Shown: in pieces, positions 1 through 10,623 of the stretch
Position numbering within the stretch: the stretch's first letter is position 1
Layout of the letters: each line of letters starts with the position of its first letter
NCBI GenBank assembly: GCA_035610365.1
Contig: CM069433.1
Coordinates: 79,208,236-79,272,235, forward strand
DNA: 64,000 bases
Direction of reading: 5' to 3'
DNA from: Aquatica leii
Lineage: Eukaryota; Arthropoda; Insecta; Coleoptera; Lampyridae
Program-made: the position numbers and the translations under genes
The notes under the pieces: generated by a model
Databases searched by the model: none
What the model was told of the DNA's origin: nothing
The model's input: only the letters and a program-made list of their open reading frames with translations

Positions 1-1699
1 AAATAATCTCTTTATATATATAAATATACATAATAAACGAAGTGCTCCTACACAGTCTGAAAATGATTTTAGCATGAAATATTAAAGTGACATTATGTAC
101 TGTGCTCAATTGTTCATATTGAGCATATTTGCAGACATTTTTTATTGTGAGTAGTCACGATTGTGACAAGAATTAATTTAGGTTATGATAAAAACCATTC
201 TAGGTAGAACCAATTGCTATAAATTATATTCTGTTGGCAAATCAATAAACATAAAATAACAATCTGGTTGGTTATGATGAATTGATATAATTAAATTGTC
301 AAAGAATACGCTATATAAATTTTGTTTAAATTACTCATTAATACTTTGTCAGTGTTTCACTGTAGCAATAAAACAGAAAATTTATGGTTGGTATTTTTAC
401 CATGCGTGATAGAACCTACAGTACATTTCTTTCAGTCGCTGTAAAACTAAATGTAGAAATAAATATACACAAAATTGCATAGATCAAGGCATCAAGTGCT
501 ATTGTGACATATAAGTACGATAACGTTCTTAAGGGAATTCGTAGATGTTAGCGAAAGGGAAGTGCCAATTCTGAAGTCAATCAAACTGAAAATACGACAT
601 CGCAAAAAATCTACTAAAATACTTGTGAACGACATATCTAAAGTAGAAAAATTTCCATTTGCGTTTTCTTTGCTTTTAATTTTCAATTGAATTGAAATTT
701 AATAAGATATTCCTAAAACTGCAAAAACAAAAGTTTTTAAAATTATTACCACATAAACTGAAACCAACAAAATTGTTTACTAGTGAAAACCAAATGCACA
801 AAGCTGTAACATAAATATTTATACATGCACTTAAATAATTAATCATAAAGCGATAACTTGAATTTTTTTTTAATTAACAAAACATTTTCCTCGTTTTATA
901 ATTATATGATAGATAGACATAATTGTTATATACTTACCAATAAAATAGCTTAATTAAATACATTGTGATATAAAAATGCTTTATAACAATTATGTGTTTA
1001 AACAAAAAAGTTAATTATATCTCTAAAAACAATTTTACTATTAAAGAAATTTTTGTACACATTAATAAAAAAAAATTAGAAATAAAATTGAAAACTAAAC
1101 TTAGAAAAAAATTATTGTTTATAGATATAGCTTGACCAAGTTTACAAAAACCTTGTCTTATGTAACACGTATTCAGATATAACGTCATAATTTTCGTTTA
1201 TAAAATTAGGCAATTACATTAATTACTTCCATAAGCTGTACTTAAAAAAATGTTCAATATAGACAAACAAACTTAATCATAATACAAATATTGCGTTTCA
1301 ATGCCACCTGTAATTACGATTAGGTGTTAGGATAACCACTAGTACGATTTTTTATCAAAGCTTTTATTGTATTTTATTACTTTTAATTGTTATCTAAAAA
1401 ATATTTTTTTCTAGTTTTTTATATGTTTCATATGAATCACTATGATTCAAGGTAATTTTTTTACAATCTTATCAACAAACCATTTGTTTTTCACTATTTT
1501 TTACGAGGATGTAACACATTGCACTGTTTTTCCTAATTTGCCACATTATTAATTACAACTTTTCTTTTTATAAGAGGTATATGTTTAATTGTATTTATAT
1601 CAAAATTATAGAGAAGTCATCAAACAACAGCTTGTTTATACTTGTTTAGTAATACATATTTTGATGTGGGATACTGCTAAACTAGCACTATTAACTTCG
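1..1699. other. A+T-rich DNA, no recognised feature
   Basis: Mostly A/T runs with short chance open frames. The 64-codon frame on the minus strand near 492-686 has low-complexity composition and no motif. I see no gene, RNA or repeat here. Confidence 0.6.
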
Positions 1700-2790
1700 T
1701 TTTTTGCATCACAGTTGTCAACCACAATCGAATAAATAATAAATAAAATTTTTATAGTCAAAAGTTTGTTGAAACTAATTATCCATTCTGATGCGTCTCC
1801 AATAATTGCATAAAGTACCGTATATAGTTATGATAGTTTTTGGTTTTAGATTGTGATTTGAAAGTAGTTTAGTTTACTCGAATATCGTAAACGCTAACTT
1901 TGGTCCAGTAAAATTTTGCATTTATTACAGCATTTTTTGTAACGTAAAGTTTGAAAAAATACTCTTCTCAAGTTTCACTTAACTGATTATCACGAACGGT
2001 GGTAAATCCTTCTAGTCGGAGAGGGCGGTGGAGAACACTAGTTAGTGTGTTTTTTGTTACGCTTCCTCATGCCACTGTATTTAATAAAAACACAAAATAC
2101 TTAAACAAGCGTAATTACAAATAGGTGATTAGAGCTAGTATATAAACCAATTACAGTAGTATAAATTTTTTTTTAGATATTTTAAAGTAGCTAAAACTAG
2201 TCGGATGTAAAAACCAAAAACATACTTACAGAAAACTAAAATACAATAAAATAATTTCTGAGATGATTTTTATCACTAGACATGACAACAACGTAAATTT
2301 CAATACAGATACTAATAACTTTAGTACTGTATATAATAATCTTATCAATAAAATATCATGATCTCGAGTTTTTATTTCGTTATCTTTTAGTGCCAACATT
2401 TTTGAATACTTGGTTTCGGGTCTTTGTAATGTTCATGAGTTGCTGTAACTATTGGTTGCTTTCAGTCATTCACATATTAAATGTTTTTTTTCCGTTATTG
2501 ATTTACATTTTACCGTATCACTGTGTTTTTGGCGAATCATCGCTACTTGTTTTTAGTTTTTTTTAAAGTATCTTTTTGGTTATTACATCCGCCGAGTTTT
2601 AGTTACTTTAAAATATAAAAAAAAAGTTGTTTAATTATGTTGTGTTTTTATTGAATACAGTAGCTTGAGGAAGTAGACACAATAGTCCACAAAACGTCAT
2701 CTCAAAAAATACACAAAGTAGTGTTCTTCGTCGCCTTATCCTACTAGAAGAATTTGCCACCTTTCCTGATATACATCTTAGGAGGTTTAT
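1700..2790 (+). repeat. Repeat family with hammerhead-like modules, copy 1 (decayed)
   Basis: Three blocks match the better preserved copy at 41551-41850. Block 1706-1750 (GTCAACCACAATCGA followed by AAATAA-type repeats) matches its left hairpin arm. Block 2490-2790 matches the part that follows the right arm: GGCGAATCATCGCTAC, a decayed hammerhead-like core around 2660-2695, ACACAAAGTAGTGTT and a CGCC-rich tail. Block 1985-2100 is the same tail module in inverted orientation, with the shared GTGTTTTTATT and TGAGGAAG words. The arrangement is an inverted pair of modules around a spacer of about 540 bp. Repeated inverted terminal modules with hammerhead cores are typical of Penelope-like retroelements, but no reverse transcriptase is visible here. 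The homology is read by eye and the exact ends are uncertain. Confidence 0.55.
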
Positions 2791-3540
2791 TATCTTTCAT
2801 CAATTAATTGAATGTTTTTTATTTTTTTTTTACTAATAATTGAACTGTATAAATTTCATGTATAATTATTTGTAAAATACTTTGGTCAACATGGTTCTGC
2901 ACCTAAAGTGAGTGTCAACTAAATTTAGATTTAGCAAAAAATTGTAATTCTAAATGGACTTTATCAAACTGTTGCACATAAATAATTGGTACATTTTATT
3001 TTTTCTAGTTTCCATACTTTTGTAAGATGTTGAACATCGGTATTAGGGATAGATAAAGTAAACTTGTCTACTAGGTTAATAATATAGTATTAAAAAAACC
3101 GCAAAAAATAATGTTCATTTGTTTATATACATAACGCGTTCATTCAAAATATTTAGCAAATACAACATATGTGTGACGGCAATCTACCGTATTTAGATAG
3201 ACAGGTTAAAATAGTACAAAAAACACTACATACCCAATAAGTGTATTATGCAACTTTTTTAATTTTCTAGTAACGTTGAACGAAAAGGATACAGCGTTTA
3301 GAACTAAAAATCACATAGATTTGTTTAAATTATGGTTGTAAATTATAGTTTATATTTCTATACGTAACATACGCAATAACAAATACTACCAATTTTAAAA
3401 TATAGAATACTTATAAGTACATTATTTGAATTTATAAAATTTTTAAAACGTTTATTTTTCAATTTTAACAAATTCTAGTAAATGTATTTCACCAGACACA
3501 CACTTCTACTTAAACAAATAATTTATTTTGAAAACGTATT
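2791..3540. other. A+T-rich spacer
   Basis: No coding frame or repeat was recognised. A Kozak-like ATGG at about 2891 followed by GTGAGT at 2908 would give an exon of only six codons and is not supported by anything else. Confidence 0.5.
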
Positions 3541-3683
3541 GAAACGTCCGAGAAATTACTTGCAAATGCAAGAGCCTTCTAGAACTGTTATCTAGTTTCT
3601 AGAAGATATAGCGAAAAGTGAGGAACGATCGAGAAGAATTCGCCGATGTCTATAAAAGCCGAAGATGGAAATCGTAGGTCAGT
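3541..3683 (+). promoter_or_regulatory. Heat-shock promoter (two HSEs, TATA box, initiator)
   Basis: Two identical TTCTAGAA heat-shock elements lie at 3577-3584 and 3597-3604. They are exactly 20 bp apart and so stay in the 5-bp register that heat-shock factor trimers read. TATAAAAG follows at 3651-3658, and the arthropod initiator TCAGT lies at 3679-3683 with its A at 3681, exactly 30 bp downstream of the first T of the TATA box. The region is visibly richer in G+C than its surroundings. HSEs of this kind are bound by HSF and give stress-induced transcription. The precise spacing of all four elements makes chance unlikely. Basal promoter strength and real inducibility cannot be seen from sequence. 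Confidence 0.75.
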
Positions 3684-3875
3684 TATTGCTGGAATGCGAA
3701 TGTGTTAAGAAGATTATCAAGTTGAAATAAATACGTATCGTTAGCACGCGCGACGTTTTAAATAAATAACAGTGTACATCGAATCGAGTGAACGTGACTT
3801 ATAGTGTAAACAAATCCGAGGACGTTATCTTATCTTATCTTAAGTGTTATACAACGGTTATACATAAATTATAGT
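3681..3875 (+). ncRNA. Predicted noncoding leader exon of a heat-shock transcript
   Basis: Transcription from the TCAGT initiator would begin at 3681. The next 195 nt are less A+T-rich than the flanks, contain a CACGCGCGACG segment and three ATCTT units near 3829-3842, and end at a consensus donor GTAAGT (3876-3881). The only ATGs give a four-codon ORF (M-R-M-C-stop, about 3694-3708), so the exon cannot encode a chaperone. It may be a 5' UTR exon whose coding exon lies elsewhere, as Drosophila hsp83 has a noncoding first exon and a leader intron. It may instead be a stress-induced long noncoding RNA in the style of Drosophila hsr-omega. No HSP coding exon is recognised in the 60 kb downstream, which favours a noncoding RNA, a very long intron or a relic promoter. 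Exon ends are inferred. Confidence 0.5.
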
Positions 3876-3881
3876 GTAAGT

Positions 3882-6800
3882 GTTTTTATTATTAGATTTA
3901 ATTAGTTCGGTTAATTTAAATGTGTACATATTTCTAGAATAAGTAAACGTAGTTTTAATCGTTTAAATAAATTAGTTTTTAATAAATAGATACGTAACAG
4001 TATTCTACTTTGCGGCTTTAGAGTTTTTTTTCGTCATTACGTAACTATAGCTACAAACGAACATTGCTCTTTGCGATAAAAACAGCACAAAAAAGTGTTT
4101 TCTTATAATAGGTTCAAGTTAGAACTAATCATCACTATAAATAAATTGTGAGATTAGATTCGTAATTCTATTTATATCTTCTATAGTAGATATATTCGAG
4201 TTTTGAGATTTAAGATCTACAGATGAATACAAAAAACGATTGTAGTCTGTAGTCTTTGAAAAAAATTAATTTTAGGTACTCCTAACGAGATAATAAAAAA
4301 ATAACAAAAAAAGTAAACATGTTTTATATTTAGAAAAACGTACTTAGTTTTCTAATTGTTTGTGGTTTCTCATATTAAAGTGTTATTATATTCTAAAACA
4401 ATTGTAACTGTGAGTTAATTTGTAAGTGATCAGCTGTGGGAAACTACGATACCTTTCTAACCTTGTTCTATAACATTGTTTTATATAAGCTACTAATACA
4501 AATTTAATTTACTTGATAATAACCCTACTTTGATTAAAAAATAAATACAAACGTATTGGATGTGATTTATCGTTGCATACACCAAGTATTCAACATTATA
4601 GGTACCTATTATTTTCTAACGTAGGATAAGTTATAATAATTAACTATTACTGTGAGAAAATTCTATAGCTATTATATTCAAAACTAAATAATTTTTTTTA
4701 AAAACTGTATCTTAATCTACATTTACCAAACCCTAATTTTTAAAATAAAAATATTATTTTATTGGTAATTGTGCAAAAACTAATCGTAAATTAGTGCTCA
4801 GTACAAATTCATTCGTGGTAAAAGTAAACAGAACACATAAATTGTTATCGACAGCATCTGATATCAGAAACAAAAATAACAAGCAATTAGAATTATTTTA
4901 TAAAAAAGTTTATAAATACTATATTTTTGGCAACACCCAAAACATTCAATTTTATTGTAAATATAATTTCTAATTTAATACACAATTTCTGTGCCAATTG
5001 TCTAAAAGTTAAACCACAAATATGTCTGTAGCAATAAAATTAAAAAACCATTTTGTTTAATTATTATATGTAAAAAGCTTTGAAATTATGCATGTACCTA
5101 ATGGTTCATTTTTGATAGAGTTGGTAACTGTAGTTTCTAAATGTTAACATTGTCATATATAGTACATACAAGTAGTTTATTAGATGTTTTAAGTAAGTAA
5201 TTGATGTTTTTTTAAAATTTTGTTTTGCTTGGATATATTTGTGTATTAAATAAATACCTAAAAAAATTTGAATATTATCAAAAATTACTAGTAAACTTTA
5301 ACTATTTTTTGTCTTAAAAAACTTTTATTTTAATATATAACTTATAAAATACTATATAAATTATTGTCGGTAGCATTTTGTACTATTCTCATTTATCCAA
5401 GAACTATAAAAACCGGCGGCTCTCAATAAATGAGAGTATATGTGAGATAGCATACGTGTTTGATATGTTAAGTGGAAATACGTGTGACAATTTAGTTTTG
5501 GAAATGACAAAATTGTAATATAAATCACATCTAACAAAATGTAAAACATGTCTTAGACAATATTTTAAAAAAAATTAAATCTAAATCAGCTCAAAAATTG
5601 TAAAAAGTGTAAATAGTATAAAAAGGTAAGTCATATTGTTCGAAATATACCGGTGATAAAAAAATTATTTTATTTAATAAAATTGTTAAATGATAAAAAA
5701 ACAATTCTGAAAATATATATCACGTGCATTAATAAAAACCATTGTTTATAAATATTATTTAAAAAAATTGCAATAAAACTAAAAAAATAATTACAGTAAT
5801 ATTGTTTTCATGCATAACCATTTAAAAAGAAAATTAATATTTTAAAACCATCTGTATTCAAACACACGCAAAAAATATGTAAAACTCAATTTTACTGTTT
5901 AATGTTTATTAACAAACAACGTTAACGCGGCAAAAAAGTAATCGGATTATGATGATGTACTTAAAACAGATGGAATCTAATCAACTCCATTAGCAACAGT
6001 TTTGAATATCAATAAGCGGTATTAATTTCCCTTCTATTACTTTTTATTAAAGTACTGCATTTGATACCATTGAAATATTTAAAAATGATCAATTATTTTT
6101 TATATTACAAAAATTGTATTACAAAACTGAATTGAGGATATTTTATTCAACAAAGATAAATGTCATCGTTAAATAAATACCTGAAACAAGAACGAAATTT
6201 TAGCAAATATTAAACTATTTTGCCTCAATCAAATCTTAAAATCACATTACATAAGTATTACATAAAACAGGTAACCATCCCAAAATTGACGTTTAAATAA
6301 TTATAATTAAAATTCCAAACACTGACCTTAACGTTATGAAACAGGTTGACGCAAAGGATTAATTCTTACCTAAAATAGAAAAAAAAATTAATATCAATCG
6401 TAACTAATTAAATTACATAAAGAATTAAAATGGTTATTATTAAAAATAAAATAAAAACAAAGTAATTGCTTATTGACAAACCAATAACAAGGTTGTACAA
6501 AAAATTGAAAACTAAATAAAATGCAGAACTACATTGTTACAGTATAAATCTATTACTTAACGCTCAACATCTGTACTTGATGTTGAGGTAAGTTTTGACA
6601 AATATCGACAGTTTGTTAAAGTTTGTTCTGAAACTTTTATTTTTATTTTATATTTAGCTTAGTTATAGTAGAATGCCAATATATCCGACTTTATAAAGTT
6701 AACATTTTATTTATACATTTACAATAAAAACTCAGATAAATACTATGAATTTAGTTTTTAAAAAGAACGACAAAACAAAGAAAAATGTGGATAAACATTA

Positions 6801-7440
6801 ATATACCAATTGAAGTACAGAAACATAAACAAACACTAACTTAGTTTTTAATGCATAAAATAAGCTTAATTTGCTCCAAATGCAATATTAAACTGTTGAT
6901 TAAATTAAAACTAGCTTTAATATCTAATATTAAATTAACAACAAAGTTAATAACAGGTACGTACTACTAATTTATTTTTAAAATCAAAAAATCTTTATTG
7001 ATAATGGTTATAACTTTAAAAATAATTAATAAAATGTCCACAACAAAAATAAAACATATTTTTGAATTACCTATTTTTGGTAATTCAGCAATATATTGTT
7101 ATTACATTATTTTATATTTTTTAATAGAAAAACTGCATTAAATTTGTTAAAATTTTAACTAGTGTTAGAATTTAAACTTTTTTGAAGATTTTCAAAAATT
7201 TGAAATTAATATTCAAATAATAGAGTATTTTAAAACGACGCTTACGGATAAATTTATAAATAAAGAGACCATTAAATCCTAAATTATCGCAAAAAATTAT
7301 ATAAAAACAGTACCAAGTTATATTTTATTATTTTTTTATACATTTATTATATTAATTTTATTTTTGCAATTAATATAAAACTTAAAAGTAAGTAGACATA
7401 TAAACTATTAAACTTAGTAACATGCTTGTAATATAAAATT
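3882..7440. other. A+T-rich spacer
   Basis: No recognised gene. A perfect 9-bp hairpin (CTCAACATC / GATGTTGAG) at 6563-6587 sits directly before a donor-like GTAAGT, and a short CTCTCA/TGAGAG stem lies near 5418. Open frames are short and of low complexity. Confidence 0.5.
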
Positions 7441-7530
7441 AGAAAGTTTTCCGGGCTTAAAACGTGCTCATATTGTAACGAAAGTTGCCAACGTTTTGAC
7501 CACTTTTGTACAAGGTTTCTTCAAAGCGTG
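7441..7530 (-). repeat. Penelope/hammerhead-like module, left inverted copy (decayed)
   Basis: Read on the minus strand this segment contains TACAAAAGTGGTCAAAACG followed by TTGGCAACTTTCGTTACAAT. It resembles a decayed hammerhead core: a stem II remnant ending in GGTC, the GAAA box reduced to AAAA, then CGTTGGC. The same words occur on the plus strand at 9505-9560 (TACAAAAGTAGGCAAAACG, then TTGACAACTTTGATTGCAAC). The two copies face each other and bracket the 8007-9266 element. CTGATGA is not intact in either copy, so neither is expected to cleave. Confidence 0.5.
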
Positions 7531-8006
7531 AAAGAAATTAAAAATTTTAAAAACGTAAACGATAATAAATAAATAATACAAATTTAAAAAAATAGTAAAC
7601 AAAAAATCACTACTGAGTTAGGCAATCAACTTGTCAACCATGTCAGATTCTAAACTAAAAGTGACTTAAGAAGAAGTTGTATACGTATATAAAGAAGTAA
7701 TATCGTTGCGGTTAGATAAGCTCCATTCTGATTAGGTTACGTTCGAAATGGGGCATTCCTTTGATTAACTAGTAGCAACCGGAACCCAAAAAAGGGGTAG
7801 TTTAAAACCGTTGTTACGATTGAAGTTTGATGATTTCTCGAACTTTCCTATTAAAGACGAATGAAAATTTTACAATAACCGAAGCGTTATCAAAATCAAT
7901 ATTATGGCCTACAACAAATTATGTTTAACAACAGCAGATTTAGAAACGTTTTTTCTTTATTCAACAATTATGTTCTAAAATAAGTGTGATGACGAAACGA
8001 CTAGTT

Positions 8007-9266
8007 CCCAGTAAACACGGATTGAAACTGTTACAGTCACAAAATTAAAACAATTGTTTCATTACGTTGTTTCGTGTTAGTTCCATTTTGATATCATTTA
8101 CATGTAACTGACAGTGAATAAATTGAAAGAGTTTCGATTTTTCACAATCAGTTTTAAACCGTTTCAGTACTTGCAATTTTTATCCCATAATCAGCAATTT
8201 ATTAAAACCGAATATTTTTTGAATAACTAGAATTGTTTAAAGATCGATTAAATAAGATTGAATTATTTTCAAAACAGTGGAATCGTTCTAGGAAAAACGA
8301 ATACTTTGTGATTAGTCAGCATTAGTCGTTGCTATACTTTTGATTACTGTCGTCAACGCTTGCGCTGCAAATTGATATCTTTTCACTTGTTCGGTTGTAG
8401 TTTGATAAGTGATGCTGTATGTACAATTACGAAATGGAACAATAAACGGTAAGTCGAAACATTTTATTATAATCCATAAATGTAATCGATATTATTATCA
8501 TTTCTGTTCTTTATGTATCATGTTTTAATTTGTATAAAAAAATGTAAATTAACACACATGGTTGCGTTAAGGTACATTATTGCGTAAATCTGATGATACT
8601 TTAGGATTTATAATTACAGTTCAATTCTTCAAGTTTTCTATACGATTATGTACAGCTAAAGGTATTCACAGTGTTTTTATAACTTTCTAATGATTGCTAA
8701 AGTGATATTTATATTAAGTTTGTGTTGTTTTTGATTAAAAAATGTAATTAATTTTGTGTAACTCTATGATTATGTATGTATATAAATGAAATATTTATTT
8801 CTATGTTACAGATGCAGTTAAAAGTTGCTACCCAACAGTAACTGATGCAGTTTTCGAGGCTTCCGTGAAAAGACCACATCCAGGAAAGTTGCAATATGTA
8901 AAAAACTCAATGTGATATTGTATTTAAAAATATTTATTGTGCAATAAAATTTGAAACGTGCATTCGAAAATGTATTATTATATTATTGAAAGAATTGTTT
9001 TAGTTCATTATTGAAACAAAAAAATCATACATGTATCGATTAGTTCCAGAACGAAGCTTTTAAAACGTAAACCAAATGCAACATTTAGTTTGCAACAGAT
9101 TTGAATTTAAAATACCGAAACTATACTGATTCAAATAAGTGAAACAGCGATGGACTTATAGCTATTTTATTGCAGTTAGGTTTCTTTTATGTTTGAAACA
9201 AGAGTGAATCATAAATTTTTTGTTTTGAAACTGTTACTAAACATTATCAATTTTGTGTTTACTGGG
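8007..9266. mobile_element. Inverted-repeat element of about 1.26 kb carrying a mini-gene
   Basis: CCCAGTAAACAC at 8007-8018 is mirrored exactly by GTGTTTACTGGG at 9255-9266. Inside the ends the similarity continues imperfectly (ATTGAAACTGTT against ATTGATAATGTT), giving terminal inverted repeats of perhaps 25-40 bp. The interior is full of GAAAC/GTTTC words that could be subterminal binding repeats. I could not find a convincing target-site duplication and do not recognise the superfamily. The element encloses the small spliced ORF at 8412-8915 rather than a recognisable transposase, so it is either a nonautonomous element that captured an exon pair or an unfamiliar element with a tiny protein. 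Confidence 0.5.
8412..8915 (+). CDS. Small two-exon ORF, 46 residues, unknown function
   Basis: Exon 1 is 8412-8448 and exon 2 is 8812-8915, separated by a 363-bp intron with GTAAGT at 8449 and a pyrimidine-bearing acceptor ending TTACAG at 8811. Joining them keeps the frame across a split GAT codon and gives 46 residues, starting MLYVQLRNG and ending QYVKNSM before TGA at 8913. An in-frame TAA lies just upstream of the ATG, so this start is the first available. AATAAA follows at 8943-8948, 28 bp after the stop, and a TCAGC initiator-like site lies near 8315. Codon choice in exon 2 looks more coding-like than the surrounding DNA. No domain, signal peptide or membrane segment is recognised; the middle is mildly basic (VKRPHPGK). 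It sits inside an inverted-repeat element. It could be the terminal exons of a longer gene or a captured fragment. Confidence 0.4.
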
Positions 9267-9496
9267 TTTCACCGATGTAAACTAAACCTCATAAACAAAA
9301 AATTTAGTATGCACTTTGACATCAAACTGTAAAAAATTTGTTCTTGGGAAAAAGGACGGAGTTCAGAGATTTTACTTGTCGAATTAATCCCATTCTTACA
9401 TACAAGTTTTTTTATTTGATCTGTAACTTTATAAATGTAAGGTAAAAATGTAAATTTGTTTCTGTAGTGGTTCTTTATTAGAAAATCGTTTACTTC

Positions 9497-9580
9497 TTGC
9501 AGTTTTCGCTCCTTACAAAAGTAGGCAAAACGTTGACAACTTTGATTGCAACGTCAACACAGTCCAAACTCGAAAGACGT
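9497..9580 (+). repeat. Penelope/hammerhead-like module, right inverted copy (decayed)
   Basis: This is the partner of the module at 7441-7530 in opposite orientation. It shares TACAAAAGT-GGCAAAACGTTG-CAACTTTG and, further out, TAAACGAT. The open frame that runs through here to 9778 is the repeat read in one frame and shows no protein motif. Confidence 0.45.
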
Positions 9581-10359
9581 TCTAATCTTAGTATAGACTC
9601 CGGCAGAAGAAGCCTTTGCAATTGTATACTGGAACTTGGTTGTTATTTAATTCTTTTCTTGTTTGTTTCAATATTCATTTTTATTAAAACTGTCTGTACA
9701 ACTGTAAATATTAAAAATTCGATACAAAAAGTTTGCACACAGGTGAAAATACGTACGCCTAAGTACTATGCTTATTAAAAATTCTTTGTTTAAGATTGCA
9801 AAAAAACTACAGTCACAGCCATGGCAAAAAAAACTTTGACACAAAACAGGCAAACATTATAACTCCTATATAACAGCAAACTAAATAAAATGTTGACCAA
9901 ATAACTGCAAAAGTTTCTTGAGTTATAAACACCTTTGAAAAGAAGAATCAAAGTAAACAAATTTTTCTTCTAAGAAGCACAAAAACAAATAAACTACTTA
10001 AACATTTAACGGCTTAGAAATGCAAACATAAAAAAATCAATGTATTAGAAACCTATGTAAATGTACTGAGTAATACATACGTTATATATTATAAATATTT
10101 AAAAAGTGCATTTAAAACATTTGCAGGGATAGCGTTAGAAGTTGTATCGTATACCGTTAAGAGCACAAATCACTCAATAGACTTGGGACAGTCACGTGAT
10201 CCATCCAAAAGAACCTACTCAATTCAAGTTTGTTATTGTGTGTTTCTTTCTTTATCAACAAAAAAGCAACAGTGTTTTTTATAATTTTTAATAAACGTGT
10301 TTGAGGTATTTTTGTGTTCCTTTGTTAACTTCTATTTTCTGGATTTTATACTTGTAGGT
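9581..10359. other. A+T-rich spacer
   Basis: No recognised feature. Several AATAAA words occur but have no gene to belong to. Confidence 0.45.
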
Positions 10360-10623
10360 TAGTGCTTAGATAGTCCTTAGTGTTAATCATATCTAGTGTT
10401 TAAGCAGATAGTGTTAGTCATAGTGTTAGCATTTAAAACAATTGAAACATTAAAAACAATAGAATTTGTGGTTAGTGTTTCTTCAAGATTTACAGCTGGT
10501 AATATTCAATTACTTTCATTAGCAAGTAAAATACTCAAGTTTTTCTCTTTATTAGATAATGTTTGGAGTAAATTGTTGTGTTGGGTTTCGGAAGGTTTCA
10601 AGCATGGTTTGAAGCTGTTATAA
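10360..10623 (+). other. Cluster of TAGTGTTA-type words followed by an open frame without ATG
   Basis: Between about 10360 and 10480 the word TAGTGTTA or close variants occurs six or seven times at irregular 10-16 bp spacing. It runs into a frame, open from 10396 to 10622, that has no ATG at its start (GTG is the first codon). The second half of that frame is less A+T-biased than its surroundings, but I see no domain. Irregular short repeats before an open frame resemble a retroelement leader. This is weak evidence and the frame may be chance. Confidence 0.2.

Noticed and set aside
2891-2914. Start-codon exon MVLHLK followed by GTGAGT
   Set aside because: Six codons and no promoter; easily chance.
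6543-6593. 45-nt exon ending in the hairpin before GTAAGT
   Set aside because: The acceptor is weak and the open frame is short; the hairpin alone does not support coding.
7639-7960. Plus-strand frame starting MSDSKLKVT with partly coding-like content upstream of the 8007 element
   Set aside because: Four stops in the first 82 codons and no recognisable motif; stop density is only slightly below chance for this composition.
8580-8610. Isolated CTGATGA words (for example 8591 and 22543)
   Set aside because: No GAAA box or stems at suitable distance; a 7-mer is expected several times by chance.
10396-10623. 75-codon plus-strand open frame as a gene
   Set aside because: No ATG, no upstream signals and no motif; kept only as a weak composition note.
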